64,000 nt of DNA from Sulfotelmatobacter sp049792875 (GTDB taxonomy: Bacteria > Acidobacteriota > Terriglobia > Terriglobales > Acidobacteriaceae): positions 18,796-82,795 of the forward strand of contig JBARBI010000320.1 in assembly GCA_049792875.1 (NCBI GenBank), in the 5' to 3' direction. Below, piece after piece: positions 1 to 7,963 of this stretch; the stretch's first letter is position 1, and each line of letters starts with the position of its first letter. Position numbers and translations under genes: made by a program. The notes beneath the pieces were generated by a model that saw only the letters and a program-made list of their open reading frames with translations, was not told the origin of the DNA and ran no database searches.

Positions 1-1
1 C

Positions 2-1234
2 CTGGAATCCTCCGCTAACAGCTGGAAACTCGTCCTATTTATTAGGAGCCTTCGGCCGCTTACCAAGGAAGAGCAATCGCAGGCGGCGGCGGCCGCCGGT
101 TCGGCACACTACGTCGGCTCCGCGGCTTGCGAGAAATGCCATGCCGAGATCTATGCCCGCTGGAAGAAGACGCCCATGGCGAACGTTATTCGGGACCCGC
201 GCACGCATCCTGAGGCCATCATTCCCAACCTCGCCACCAACCATGTCGCCAGGTTCACTCAGGACCAGGTTGCCTTCGTTTACGGCAGCTTGTGGAAGCA
301 GCGCTATTTCACCAAGGTGGGTGACGACTATTTTCCGTTGCCGGTGCAGTGGGTGGTCGGGAACCGCACCTGGCGTCCTTATATGGTCCCGGCGACGGGC
401 GGAGACTGGTGGGGAGCGCTCTATCCCCCGGACAACATGCAGCGGCCGACCGGCCCCACTTGCGACGGTTGCCACTCCGTCGCTTACAACATCCACACCA
501 AACAGGTGGCGGAATGGAACGTCGGGTGTGAACGCTGCCATGGACCGGGCAGCGAGCACGTCGCGCATCCCACCCGTGGCAATATGGTGAATCCCGCGCA
601 AATGGATCCGGTGGCAGCCAACGACACCTGCGTCCAGTGCCATTCCCAGGGACAGCCCCAGACCAACCCTATTGAGGGAAAGCTTTACGACTGGCCGGTC
701 GGCTACCGCGTCGGTCTAAGGCTGCAGGACTATTGGAAACTTGAGGACTGCAAGCTGGGGGAAACCACCTTCTATTACTTCCCGGACTGCACTGCGCACA
801 AGAACCGCATGCAGGGCAACGACTTTGCGCAGAGCGTCATGTATGAGCACGGCATCACCTGCTCCTCCTGCCACGATGTGCACGGCACGGCAAACTATGC
901 GCAATTACGGAAGCCAGCAAATCAGATCTGCCTGGATTGTCATGGGCCCTCCTCGGCGAATGGCCCGCACACCGCCACCCTGGAAGCGCATACGCACCAC
1001 AAAGAGGGCAGTGCTGGAAGCGAGTGCATTGCCTGTCACATGCCGGCGATCCAGACGGAGGGGGTTCCGGACACATTTGTGCATGCCCACACTTTCCGGT
1101 TCATCTCGCCGGCCATGAACGACAAGTACAAGATCCCCGATCCCTGCACTTCCTGTCATAAGGACAAATCCACGGCTTGGGCCGAAGAGGCGATGAGTCG
1201 ATGGGGCGAGCGTTCCCCTTGGCGGCTTCGCTAA
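2..1234 (+). CDS. Multihaem cytochrome c, 5' end missing
   Basis: The frame is open from the left edge (first full codon at base 2), so the N-terminus lies outside the window. Eight CxxCH haem-binding motifs are visible in order: CEKCH, CDGCH, CERCH, CVQCH, CSSCH, CLDCH, CIACH, CTSCH. The residues before the first motif (WKLVLFIRSLRPLT) resemble the last helix of a single-haem cytochrome c domain, so the full protein is probably a monohaem cytochrome fused to an eight-haem domain of the cytochrome c554/doubled-CXXCH group. Such proteins are exported and carry electrons outside the cytoplasmic membrane. The redox partner cannot be told from here. The last motif lies about 20 residues before the stop, so this end looks complete. 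Confidence 0.85.
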   Translation: MESSANSWKLVLFIRSLRPLTKEEQSQAAAAAGSAHYVGSAACEKCHAEIYARWKKTPMANVIRDPRTHPEAIIPNLATNHVARFTQDQVAFVYGSLWKQRYFTKVGDDYFPLPVQWVVGNRTWRPYMVPATGGDWWGALYPPDNMQRPTGPTCDGCHSVAYNIHTKQVAEWNVGCERCHGPGSEHVAHPTRGNMVNPAQMDPVAANDTCVQCHSQGQPQTNPIEGKLYDWPVGYRVGLRLQDYWKLEDCKLGETTFYYFPDCTAHKNRMQGNDFAQSVMYEHGITCSSCHDVHGTANYAQLRKPANQICLDCHGPSSANGPHTATLEAHTHHKEGSAGSECIACHMPAIQTEGVPDTFVHAHTFRFISPAMNDKYKIPDPCTSCHKDKSTAWAEEAMSRWGERSPWRLR

Positions 1235-1307
1235 GGCGCTTAGAAGGGTGGGACCAGCGTCGGAATTCTGGTGGCTACGGGCCTCAAATTCGGAGAACAA
1301 GCATGCA

Positions 1308-1384
1308 CTGTCCTCTTGAGCGAAGCGAACGACCTGTGCACGCGCGGGCAACTACGTCGGTTCTTCACTTCGTTAAGGATGACA
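1308..1384. repeat. Family A intergenic hairpin repeat
   Basis: Imperfect inverted repeat of about 77 bases. The left arm contains GAGCGAAGCGAACGACCT and the right arm ends TTCGTTAAGGATGACA. It is the same element type as at 4195, 31532, 37500 and 44810. It lies between two genes and is not coding. Confidence 0.75.
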
Positions 1385-1471
1385 AGAACAAGCTATGCTG
1401 CGAACTTGCGAGTCGTAACACGCTCCCGTCCGGGCCTGCCCATCCCGACGATAGCCGATGGCTCAGAGAAG

Positions 1472-1900
1472 TTACGCCGGCTCCAGCACCTTGTCCCGCA
1501 CTTGCGCGGTCAGGCTCTCGAACTGCGAGTGATCGAGGCAGACCGCGTGCTGGCCGTAGCGGGCTTCCTTTCCCACGACATGCCAGTAAGGCATCCAGCA
1601 GAACTGCTTGCGTTCCACCCCACCTTCAAGCACCACCAGGAACGGGTAGAACGTGACTTCCTCTTCCTCTTCGCCCAGCCACGACTCCAGCCTGCCGGGA
1701 AGGAATGCGGAAACAACCTTGAAGTCTCCGTCGCCCACGCCCAGCTGGAAGTCAAGATTCACGTGCAACTCGCGCGTGCCGGCGCAGTCTGGGCAATCTT
1801 CAGGAGTCATTTTCGAGAAGTCGTACAGGGTGTCGAACAGCTTTTGGTGCGCGCGATATTTCTTATGACATTGAGTGCAGTAAAAGTATTGTGCAGACAC
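1472..1900 (-). CDS. Zinc-ribbon protein, CpXC-like
   Basis: A 142-residue protein of unknown function. It begins with a CTQC pair (residues 8-11) and has a CPDC pair near residue 37, which together make a likely four-cysteine zinc site. An acidic EEEEE run follows near residue 78. The pattern resembles the CpXC domain family, a weakly characterised group of zinc-binding proteins; this is a resemblance only. The start is a GTG with a GGAAGG Shine-Dalgarno about eight bases upstream. It stands alone on the minus strand, facing the cytochrome gene and flanked by hairpin repeats on both sides. Confidence 0.6.
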   Translation of the reverse strand: MSAQYFYCTQCHKKYRAHQKLFDTLYDFSKMTPEDCPDCAGTRELHVNLDFQLGVGDGDFKVVSAFLPGRLESWLGEEEEEVTFYPFLVVLEGGVERKQFCWMPYWHVVGKEARYGQHAVCLDHSQFESLTAQVRDKVLEPA

Positions 1901-1924
1901 AGGGGAACCTTCCTTTCGCAGGAA

Positions 1925-2000
1925 GATTGCTGATTGATGATTGGAAATACTTGCGTTGCGGGCTCGAGGCTTTCAATCAACAATCAGAAATCAACAATCT
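1925..2000. repeat. Family C intergenic hairpin repeat
   Basis: The left arm AGATTGCTGATTGATGATTG is mirrored by a right arm ending AATCAGAAATCAACAATCT. The right arm carries a short internal duplication. A related element lies at 10785-10883, and its core words recur inside the nested hairpin at 3353-3514. Confidence 0.65.
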
Positions 2001-2034
2001 CCCTCCAGCCGCTGACCCTCCCAGCGATGTCCAA

Positions 2035-2202
2035 TCAGGGCTCGATCGTAGCCTCATCGACCAGCATGATGGGGATGTCGTCCTTGACCGCATAGACCCG
2101 GTGGCACTGCGTGCACTTCAAAGTCTCCGGGTTTTGGCGGTACTCGAGCGCCTGCTTGCACGCTGGACAAACCAGAATTTCCAGTAGGTCTTTGGCAATC
2201 AT
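2035..2202 (-). CDS. Trm112 family zinc-finger protein
   Basis: A 55-residue protein matching the small Trm112/UPF0434 family. CPAC (residues 12-15) and CTQC (30-33) form the zinc site, and the family ending IPIMLVDEA is present. In eukaryotes and archaea Trm112 activates several methyltransferases; the bacterial partners are less clear. The ATG at 2202 is preferred because the family begins exactly with this M-x-x-x-LLEILVCP pattern. No methyltransferase lies next to it. A TACAAT box only about ten bases upstream suggests a transcript with almost no leader. Confidence 0.85.
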   Translation of the reverse strand: MIAKDLLEILVCPACKQALEYRQNPETLKCTQCHRVYAVKDDIPIMLVDEATIEP

Positions 2203-2211
2203 GACCTGTGC

Positions 2212-2217
2212 ATTGTA
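2212..2217 (-). promoter_or_regulatory. Possible -10 box of the Trm112 gene
   Basis: TACAAT on the minus strand, with the expected start of transcription only two or three bases before the ATG at 2202. No convincing -35 box is seen. If used, the mRNA is leaderless. Confidence 0.3.
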
Positions 2218-2271
2218 CGACAAGGGCGGAAGGGCGGGTGTGATCGGGCTCACACCCCCTTTGCACCACGT

Positions 2272-2365
2272 AGACATGGAGGCACGGAGGAACCCGAGAA
2301 AATGGGATCAGTCCTCTTGGCGGTGAATTTCCCCTTGTTTATTCTTTTCGGTGCCTCCGTGGTGA
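2272..2365. repeat. Family B hairpin repeat
   Basis: ATGGAGGCACGGAGG on the left is mirrored by GGTGCCTCCGTGGTG on the right, about 60 bases apart. The same words flank the element at 3353-3514, and a diverged relative is at 53158-53232. Confidence 0.65.
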
Positions 2366-2408
2366 GAGCTGGTTGGGGCAGTTGCGATAGAATCTCACCG
2401 GAGTCCGA

Positions 2409-3350
2409 ATGCCCGCTACTGTCCTCGATGGAACCAAGATCGCGCAAGACATCCGCAGCGAAGTGGCCGCGGAAGTAAGAACCATGGCAGCCGCTGGGGT
2501 GCGTCCGGGGTTGGCCGTCGTCCTCGTCGGACACAACCCTGCGTCCGAGATCTACGTGCGCGGCAAAGTCAAAGCCTGTGAGGAAGTTGGCGTCTACAGC
2601 GCGAAGCTGGCTCCGCCGGAATCCTCCACTACCGCCGAGCTGCTGGCGGTGATTGACGAGCTCAACCGCCGCGACGATGTTGATGGAATCCTGGTGCAGT
2701 TGCCGCTGCCGGCCCACGTTGATGCGAAAAAAGTGCTGATGGCGGTTGACCCGGCCAAGGATGTCGACGGATTCCATCCCGTCAACATCGGATTCCTGTC
2801 CACGCAGCGTCCCGGGCTTGTACCCTGTACGCCGGCGGGTGTCATCGAGATCCTGAAGCGCAGCAGCATTCCCATCGCCGGGCGTGATGCCGTGGTTGTT
2901 GGACGCAGCGACATCGTGGGCAAGCCAGCCGCCATGCTGCTGCTGAACGCCAACGCCACCGTGACGGTATGCCACTCGAAGACGCACGACCTGCCCGGCG
3001 TGTGCCGGCGCGCCGACATTCTGGTGGCCGCCATCGGCCGCGCCGGGATGATCACCAGGGCTTTCGTGAAGCCAGGCGCGACCGTCATTGACGTTGGGAT
3101 GAACAGCGTGACCGACCCGGCGGAATTCGAGCGCTTTTTCGCCGGCAACGCCAAACGGGAAGAAGCGTTCCGCAAGAAGGGATCCACCCTTATTGGCGAC
3201 GTCCACCCCGAAGTCGCGGAGATTGCAGGCGCCCTCACCCCCGTGCCCGGTGGAGTGGGCCCGCTGACCATCGCGATGCTGATGTTCAACACCGTGAAAG
3301 CGGCAAAGATGCGGCGGGGAAACCGCGTACCGGAACTGTCGCGGGCATAG
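2409..3350 (+). CDS. folD: Bifunctional methylene-THF dehydrogenase/cyclohydrolase
   Basis: FolD interconverts 5,10-methylene-, methenyl- and 10-formyl-tetrahydrofolate in the cytoplasm with NADP, feeding purines and formyl-Met. The 313-residue protein shows the catalytic Tyr49/Lys53 pair (YVRGK), the VDGILVQLPLP signature, the VVGRSDIVGKP cofactor motif and the closing PVPGGVGPLTIAMLM motif. It is some 25 residues longer than typical FolD. The extra residues lie mainly in an insertion after VIDVGMNS and in a basic tail. A TAGAAT box about 16 bases before the ATG may be its -10 element, giving a very short leader. It is followed by a long nested hairpin and coaE on the same strand. Confidence 0.97.
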   Translation: MPATVLDGTKIAQDIRSEVAAEVRTMAAAGVRPGLAVVLVGHNPASEIYVRGKVKACEEVGVYSAKLAPPESSTTAELLAVIDELNRRDDVDGILVQLPLPAHVDAKKVLMAVDPAKDVDGFHPVNIGFLSTQRPGLVPCTPAGVIEILKRSSIPIAGRDAVVVGRSDIVGKPAAMLLLNANATVTVCHSKTHDLPGVCRRADILVAAIGRAGMITRAFVKPGATVIDVGMNSVTDPAEFERFFAGNAKREEAFRKKGSTLIGDVHPEVAEIAGALTPVPGGVGPLTIAMLMFNTVKAAKMRRGNRVPELSRA

Positions 3351-3352
3351 AA

Positions 3353-3514
3353 TCCACCACGGAGGCACGGAGTTAGGGACAAAACAATTGTTTAAGTTTT
3401 GATGGTTGATGGGAAAGCTTCGCTCTCAAGATCCGACCTGGCGGCAGGTTGATTCAACCAGCGGGAATCAACCATCAACAATTGTTTTCTCCGTGCTCGG
3501 TGTCTCCGTGGTGA
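3353..3514. repeat. Three-tier nested hairpin (family B around family C)
   Basis: Outer arms are CCACCACGGAGGCACGGAG and CTCCGTGCTCGGTGTCTCCG. Inside them an exact 11-base pair AAAACAATTGT/ACAATTGTTTT follows, and inside that an exact 11-base pair TGATGGTTGAT/ATCAACCATCA. It fills the whole folD-coaE gap. It looks like one repeat element inserted at the tip of another. Confidence 0.7.
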
Positions 3515-3533
3515 AATCGTTTTGGGGGTTTGC

Positions 3534-4205
3534 ATGCTGAAAGTTGGCCTCACTGGCGGCATCGCTGCCGGTAAGTCGGTTGTCGGCGAGAGGTTTGTCT
3601 CCCTGGGCGCGCATCTGGTGCAGGCGGACCGCATGGCGCATTCGCTGATGCAGCCCGGCGAAGCCGTCTATAACGAAGTCGTCCGCCATTTCGGCGGCGG
3701 CATTCTCAATCCCGATGGCAGCGTCAATCGAGCCAAGTTGGCTGAGATTGCATTCGGCGCAGCCACTGACGCCGAGGGCAAGCGCGCATCACGCATCGAG
3801 GAACTCAACCGCATCGTGCATCCCGCGGTGATTCGCAGTCAGGATGAATGGATGCGGGCGATCGGCGCACAGGATCCGCGCGCTGTTGCGATCGTCGAGG
3901 CGGCGCTGATTCTCGAAGCAGGCGCGGTTGAGCACTTCGACCGGCTGATTGTCGTCACTTGCAACGCCGAGCAGCGGGTCGCCCGCTTTGCCGCCCGCCA
4001 GAAGATTGACCTAGAGGCCGCGCGCAAGGAAGTGGTCCGCCGCATGGCCGCCCAACTCCCCGACGAAGAAAAGATCAAAGCTGCTGACCACGTAATCGAC
4101 AACTCCGGCTCCCTAGACCAGTCGCGCGAGCAAGTGCGGGTCGTCTGGGAGAAACTGCGACAGGAAGCGGACAAGTCCTCCAGACGCGCCGAATTGTCAT
4201 TCTGA
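3534..4205 (+). CDS. coaE: Dephospho-CoA kinase
   Basis: CoaE catalyses the last step of coenzyme A synthesis, phosphorylating the 3'-hydroxyl of dephospho-CoA. The P-loop is at the N-terminus (GLTGGIAAGKS), followed by the QADRMAH region corresponding to the family D-x-D/A lid contact, and by HP and ARQ motifs (NRIVHPAV, FAARQ). The ATG at 3534 is chosen over a TTG at 3522 because it places the P-loop at the usual distance from the start and has a G-rich stretch upstream. The last codons (LSF-stop) are made by the family A repeat that begins at 4195, so the tail after DKSSRRAE is probably not native to the enzyme. Confidence 0.95.
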   Translation: MLKVGLTGGIAAGKSVVGERFVSLGAHLVQADRMAHSLMQPGEAVYNEVVRHFGGGILNPDGSVNRAKLAEIAFGAATDAEGKRASRIEELNRIVHPAVIRSQDEWMRAIGAQDPRAVAIVEAALILEAGAVEHFDRLIVVTCNAEQRVARFAARQKIDLEAARKEVVRRMAAQLPDEEKIKAADHVIDNSGSLDQSREQVRVVWEKLRQEADKSSRRAELSF

Positions 4206-4290
4206 TGAGCGAAGCGAAAGACCTACGCAATTTACCGGGTGCAAGAAATTACACGGGTCCTTCGCGGCAAAAAGGCGCCGCTCGGCATGA
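4195..4290. repeat. Family A hairpin repeat, interrupted
   Basis: The left arm TGTCATTCTGATGAGCGAAG overlaps the coaE stop codon. The right arm starts GGGTCCTTCG, but is split by about a dozen extra bases (GCAAAAAGGCGC) before CGCTCGGCATGA. The match is weaker than in the other copies. Confidence 0.55.
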
Positions 4291-4321
4291 ACTGTGAATC
4301 GATGATTGTGGATCTATGAGC

Positions 4322-4327
4322 TAGAAT
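4322..4327 (+). promoter_or_regulatory. Possible -10 box, leaderless start
   Basis: TAGAAT ends seven bases before the ATG at 4334, so transcription would begin at or next to the start codon. No clear -35 box is seen at the right distance. Confidence 0.3.
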
Positions 4328-4333
4328 CCGGGC

Positions 4334-4666
4334 ATGAAGCCCAAGACGTTGTACCTCGTGCTCTGCTTCGTCGGCTGGTTGCTTCCTTATTCACAGTTTG
4401 TTCCATGGGTATTTCAGCATGGCCTGAATCTTCCGCTATTCGCTCGCGAGCTGTTCGCCAACCGTATCGGCGCGTTCTTCGGGATGGATGTCATCGTTTC
4501 GGCCGGGGCGCTGCTGGTGTTCACTCGGATCGAGAGTGTACGGCTGGGGATTCGAGGGCGCTGGCTGGTAGTTGTTGCGGTGCTTACCGTGGGAGTTTCG
4601 CTTGGGCTGCCGCTGTTTCTCTACCTTCGGGAATTGAACCTGGAGCGCAAATCTGCCGTGACGTAG
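4334..4666 (+). CDS. DUF2834 membrane protein
   Basis: A 110-residue membrane protein with three hydrophobic segments: about residues 5-25, 50-65 and 75-98. The N-terminal pattern (K-T-L-Y-L-V-L-C, then LPYSQFVPW, then FANRIGAFFGMDV) is the DUF2834 signature, a family of unknown function found in many bacteria. There is no Shine-Dalgarno; the sequence before the ATG is GAATCCGGGC, and a TAGAAT box sits unusually close. It is a single gene between two hairpin repeats, so the context gives no further hint. Confidence 0.75.
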   Translation: MKPKTLYLVLCFVGWLLPYSQFVPWVFQHGLNLPLFARELFANRIGAFFGMDVIVSAGALLVFTRIESVRLGIRGRWLVVVAVLTVGVSLGLPLFLYLRELNLERKSAVT

Positions 4667-4733
4667 GCGCGCGACTCGGTCTCAGCGCATACCGGGTTAA
4701 GTCTCAGTTTGCCAGTTCTGACCGGCTGGGCAG

Positions 4734-4775
4734 TCGAGCTTTGCTCGACGGACAGCCGAGGGCGGCTGTCCCCAC
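4734..4775. repeat. Family F hairpin repeat
   Basis: Two adjacent hairpins: GTCGAGCTTTGCTCGAC, then GGACAGCCGAGGGCGGCTGT followed by CCCCAC. The second word recurs at 17474-17502 and 45064-45092. Confidence 0.6.
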
Positions 4776-4897
4776 ATGCGTGTGCTGAAACTCCACGATG
4801 CCCAGGGTAGCGTGCTTACTGGCGGAGCATTGTTTAGAATCAAAGCCGGGACCTTTCTACTCCCCGACAACGTACATACCTTCGGACGGTTTGAATT

Positions 4898-6049
4898 ATG
4901 AAGCTCATACGGCCTTTGATCTTCGCGCTGGCCCTGGCCGGCGCGTTCTTCTACTTCACCACCTGGCGTTCAAACTCGCTTGCGGGCGGATTGCATCCCC
5001 CGACCTGGCTGAGCCGCCCGGCACAGGTGGAGATCACCGAGGCCGCTCCTGGCGAATCGCTTGACGGCGAAGAACAAAACAACATTTCGGTCTACAAGAA
5101 GAATATTCCTTCGGTGGTGAATGTCACGTCGCGCGCCATGACCTTTGACTTCTTCTACGGCCTGGTGCCGCAGGAGGGGCAAGGCTCGGGATTCGTAATC
5201 GACAAGGAAGGCCACATCCTGACCAACTATCACGTAATCGCCGACGCGCGGCAGGTGGAAGTCACCCTGCACAACCGCAAGAAGTACAAGGCGACGGTGG
5301 TGGGTACTGATCCGCCGCATGACCTGGCGGTGATTCAGATCAAAGCTCCGGATTTGATTCCGGCGGTGCTGGGCGATTCGCGCAATTTGCAGGTAGGACA
5401 AAAGGTATACGCCATCGGCAATCCGTTTGGCCTGGCGGGCACCATGACGCGCGGGATCGTAAGTTCTATCCGCCCGGTGCGCGAGCCCAACGGCGCCATG
5501 ATTGACGAAGCCATACAGACCGATGCCGCGATCAATCCGGGCAACTCTGGCGGCCCCTTGATGAACTGGCACGGCGAAGTCATCGGCATCAATACCATGA
5601 TTCTCTCCAATGTTGGCCAGAACGCGGGTATCGGCTTTGCCATTCCCATCAACACCGCAAAGGCCGTGCTCAATGACCTGATGACGCTGGGGCGGGTGCG
5701 GCGGCCCGCGCTCGGCGTGCGCACGATCCCCATCAGCCCCGAACTGGCGGATGAAATCGGATTGCCGGTCGACTACGGACTGTTGATCGTGCAGGTGACA
5801 CCGGGCGGGTCCGCCGATGGAGCGGGTCTTCGCGCGGGCACGGAGCGAGCGTACCTCGGGAATACTCCAATTATGCTGGGCGGCGACCTGATTGTGGCCA
5901 TCGACGATCAGAAGGTGCAGGACGAAGACGACTTGGCCCAGATGATGAATAACCACCGCGCCGGAGACACGGTGAAGGTGACCATCTACCGCAACAAGAA
6001 GAAGATGGATGTGAGCGTATCGCTAGGAGAAGCGCGGCAGCAGGTGTAA
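4898..6049 (+). CDS. HtrA/DegP-type trypsin-like serine protease with PDZ domain
   Basis: A 383-residue periplasmic or membrane-anchored protease of the HtrA family (MEROPS S1C), which degrades or refolds damaged envelope proteins. An uncleaved signal anchor is likely at residues 4-22. The catalytic triad is complete: His112 (TNYHVI), Asp142 (HDLAVIQ) and Ser217 (NPGNSGGPL). One PDZ domain follows from about residue 280, with the carboxylate-binding loop replaced by YGLLIVQV. With a single PDZ it is closer to DegS or plant Deg1 than to two-PDZ DegP. It is monocistronic. A TAGAAT box at 4835 may be part of its promoter. Confidence 0.93.
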   Translation: MKLIRPLIFALALAGAFFYFTTWRSNSLAGGLHPPTWLSRPAQVEITEAAPGESLDGEEQNNISVYKKNIPSVVNVTSRAMTFDFFYGLVPQEGQGSGFVIDKEGHILTNYHVIADARQVEVTLHNRKKYKATVVGTDPPHDLAVIQIKAPDLIPAVLGDSRNLQVGQKVYAIGNPFGLAGTMTRGIVSSIRPVREPNGAMIDEAIQTDAAINPGNSGGPLMNWHGEVIGINTMILSNVGQNAGIGFAIPINTAKAVLNDLMTLGRVRRPALGVRTIPISPELADEIGLPVDYGLLIVQVTPGGSADGAGLRAGTERAYLGNTPIMLGGDLIVAIDDQKVQDEDDLAQMMNNHRAGDTVKVTIYRNKKKMDVSVSLGEARQQV

Positions 6050-6060
6050 GGAATAGCAGG

Positions 6061-6109
6061 GCGTCATCCTGACGGAGCCACTTTTCAGGCGGAAGCAAGG
6101 ATCTCGCGC
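6061..6109. repeat. Degenerate half of a family A repeat
   Basis: CGTCATCCTGACGGAG followed by GGAAGCAAGGATCTCGCG resembles one arm of the family A element. No matching second arm is obvious. It lies just downstream of the protease gene. Confidence 0.35.
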
Positions 6110-6297
6110 GGGATGCAGCGTCAGCCCCCGCTTCCGTCTCTCCTTGAAAACCGCGCGATTCCCCTGTAGTCTGTCGTCCTGCCTATGACTGCTGTCCTTT
6201 AATTCCGCGGGTTGCAAGCTTGAGCGAGGCGAGTGGGGTCATGTAAGCGCCGCGCTCCTTCCGGAGTGTTGTCTCAAAACCAGAAAGGATTACTCCC

Positions 6298-7116
6298 ATG
6301 CAATTCGTGGATAAGGCATTCGCTCGCCGTCTGGAATCGGTCGAGGAGATGCCGCAAGTGTTGTACGCACGGACGTTTCAGAAGACGCGGCCTGAGATGG
6401 GAGCCGCGGAGGAAGAGATCTGCGGTGGGCACATGATCTTTGCGGGGCTGGGTTCGCCCATCGGGCGGGCCACCGGCGTGGGCCTCGACCGTCCGTTTAC
6501 GGCGGAGGACCTGGATCGCGTGGAACAGTTCTACCGCGCGCACGAGGCTCCTTCGCAGGTGGATTTGTGTTCCATGCACGAGCCATCTGTGTTTGAGCTG
6601 TTCAAGGAGCGCGGGTACGCGATCGCAGAGTTGAATAACGTGCTGTACCGGAAGCTGGAGGCGGAGGAAAGGTTTGCTCCGCCTCCCGTGGGATGCGAGA
6701 TCCGGCGCAGCCTGCCGGAGGAAGCCGACACTGCTGGCGCCATTGTCGAGTGTGCGTTTTTCCCGGATGGCGCGCCGGAGGCCTATCGGGGACTCGTCGC
6801 TCCCTTCTACCAGATGGAGCGGGCGCTGGCGTTCGTGGCCAGCATCGAGGGCAGGCTGGTGGCGTGCGGCACCGGGCTGGTCATTCCGGAGCACAGGGTC
6901 TTTGCCCTGTGTGGCGCGGGCACTCTTGCCGAGGTCCGCGGACGAGGGCTGCAGACGGCGCTGTTGCAAGCTCGCATGACGGCTGCAGTCAACGCAGGAT
7001 GCGAGTATGCGGTCGTTGTTACGCAGGGCGGCACAACCTCCCAGCGCAACGCGGAGCGGTTGGGTTTTCGCGTGGCGTACAGCAAGGTCACGGTGATCAA
7101 ACAATTGAAGGCGTAA
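6298..7116 (+). CDS. GNAT family N-acetyltransferase
   Basis: A 272-residue protein whose C-terminal half is a GNAT domain. The acetyl-CoA loop is in EVRGRGLQTALL (about residues 210-221), and the late GNAT signature is TSQRNAERLGFRVAYSK. The N-terminal half looks like a second, degenerate GNAT-like domain with no clear cofactor loop, a common two-domain layout. The substrate is unknown. The ATG has an AGAAAGGA Shine-Dalgarno nine bases upstream. A second, unrelated GNAT gene follows on the same strand after a hairpin repeat, so the two need not share a transcript. Confidence 0.82.
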   Translation: MQFVDKAFARRLESVEEMPQVLYARTFQKTRPEMGAAEEEICGGHMIFAGLGSPIGRATGVGLDRPFTAEDLDRVEQFYRAHEAPSQVDLCSMHEPSVFELFKERGYAIAELNNVLYRKLEAEERFAPPPVGCEIRRSLPEEADTAGAIVECAFFPDGAPEAYRGLVAPFYQMERALAFVASIEGRLVACGTGLVIPEHRVFALCGAGTLAEVRGRGLQTALLQARMTAAVNAGCEYAVVVTQGGTTSQRNAERLGFRVAYSKVTVIKQLKA

Positions 7117-7139
7117 AGTCGGAAGCGTGCGCCGCCAGA

Positions 7140-7204
7140 CTAGCGCCGGCATCTTGCCGGCTGTCCCGAGGGCGTCTGGCTCGGCGTCGGAGGCGCTACT
7201 TCGA
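7140..7204. repeat. Family G hairpin repeat
   Basis: TAGCGCCGGCATCTTGCCGG at the left and GTCGGAGGCGCTACTTCG at the right. A longer relative is at 62115-62237. It separates the two GNAT genes. Confidence 0.6.
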
Positions 7205-7246
7205 CACCGTTGCAGTTCCACAAGCGTGCGTAGGATAGTGGAAGCG

Positions 7247-7873
7247 ATGAAATCGGACAGCTTTGTTCTGCAAGGCCGGCACGTTCGCCTGGAACCTCTG
7301 GAGCAATGCCACGTCGACGGCTTAGTGGCTGCATCCGGCGATCATGCCGAACTCTACCAGTGGAGTCCCGTCCCACGAAGCAAGGTGGAGGCCACGAGCT
7401 ACGTCGACACCGCGCTGTCCTGGCGAGACGCCGGCACCGCTGTGCCGTTCGCGATTGTCCGCGCCGCCGACGGACTCGTCCTGGGTTCCACGCGCTTCTG
7501 GAACCTGGAGCGGTGGGGGTGGCCGCCGGGGCATCCGTCGCACGGACGCCGTGTTCCTGATGCCTGTGAGATTGGCTACACGTGGCTGGCTCGCTCCGCC
7601 ATCCGCACCGCTGCCAATACCGAGGCCAAGCTGCTGATGCTGAACCATGCTTTCGAGGTGTGGAAAGTGCTCCGCGTCTGCTTTCACACCGACGCTCGCA
7701 ACCAGCGCTCCCGCGCAGCGCTCGAGCGCATCGGCGGGAAGTGCGAAGGGATTCTCCGAGCCCACCGAATGGCCGCCGACTACATCCCGCGCGACTCGGT
7801 GCGTTATTCCATCGTGGCCGGGGAGTGGCCCGCGGTAAAACAACGCTTGGTTCATTTCGTGGATCGTCCGTGA
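7247..7873 (+). CDS. GNAT acetyltransferase, RimJ/RimL-like
   Basis: A 208-residue protein of the RimJ/RimL branch of GNAT enzymes, which acetylate protein N-termini or small amines. Family signs are the opening VRLEPLEQCHVDGL, the EIGYTWLARSAIRTAANTEA region of the cofactor-binding strand and loop, and the end motif NQRSRAALERIGGKCEG. The ATG at 7247 is taken because the residues before it in the open frame come from the family G repeat and carry no family similarity. A GGAAG lies a few bases upstream. The physiological substrate cannot be read from the sequence. Confidence 0.85.
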   Translation: MKSDSFVLQGRHVRLEPLEQCHVDGLVAASGDHAELYQWSPVPRSKVEATSYVDTALSWRDAGTAVPFAIVRAADGLVLGSTRFWNLERWGWPPGHPSHGRRVPDACEIGYTWLARSAIRTAANTEAKLLMLNHAFEVWKVLRVCFHTDARNQRSRAALERIGGKCEGILRAHRMAADYIPRDSVRYSIVAGEWPAVKQRLVHFVDRP

Positions 7874-7963
7874 GCAGGATTGCATTGTGGCACTCCGCGA
7901 TTCACCAAAGGCGCTTTACAATTTGATTCTTATCTGAATTCCTTTTGACAGAGAAATGCCCCG

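Noticed and set aside
1271..1933. A 220-codon plus-strand frame after the cytochrome gene
   Set aside because: It runs through a hairpin repeat and then antisense to the zinc-ribbon gene, which has paired CxxC motifs and a Shine-Dalgarno.
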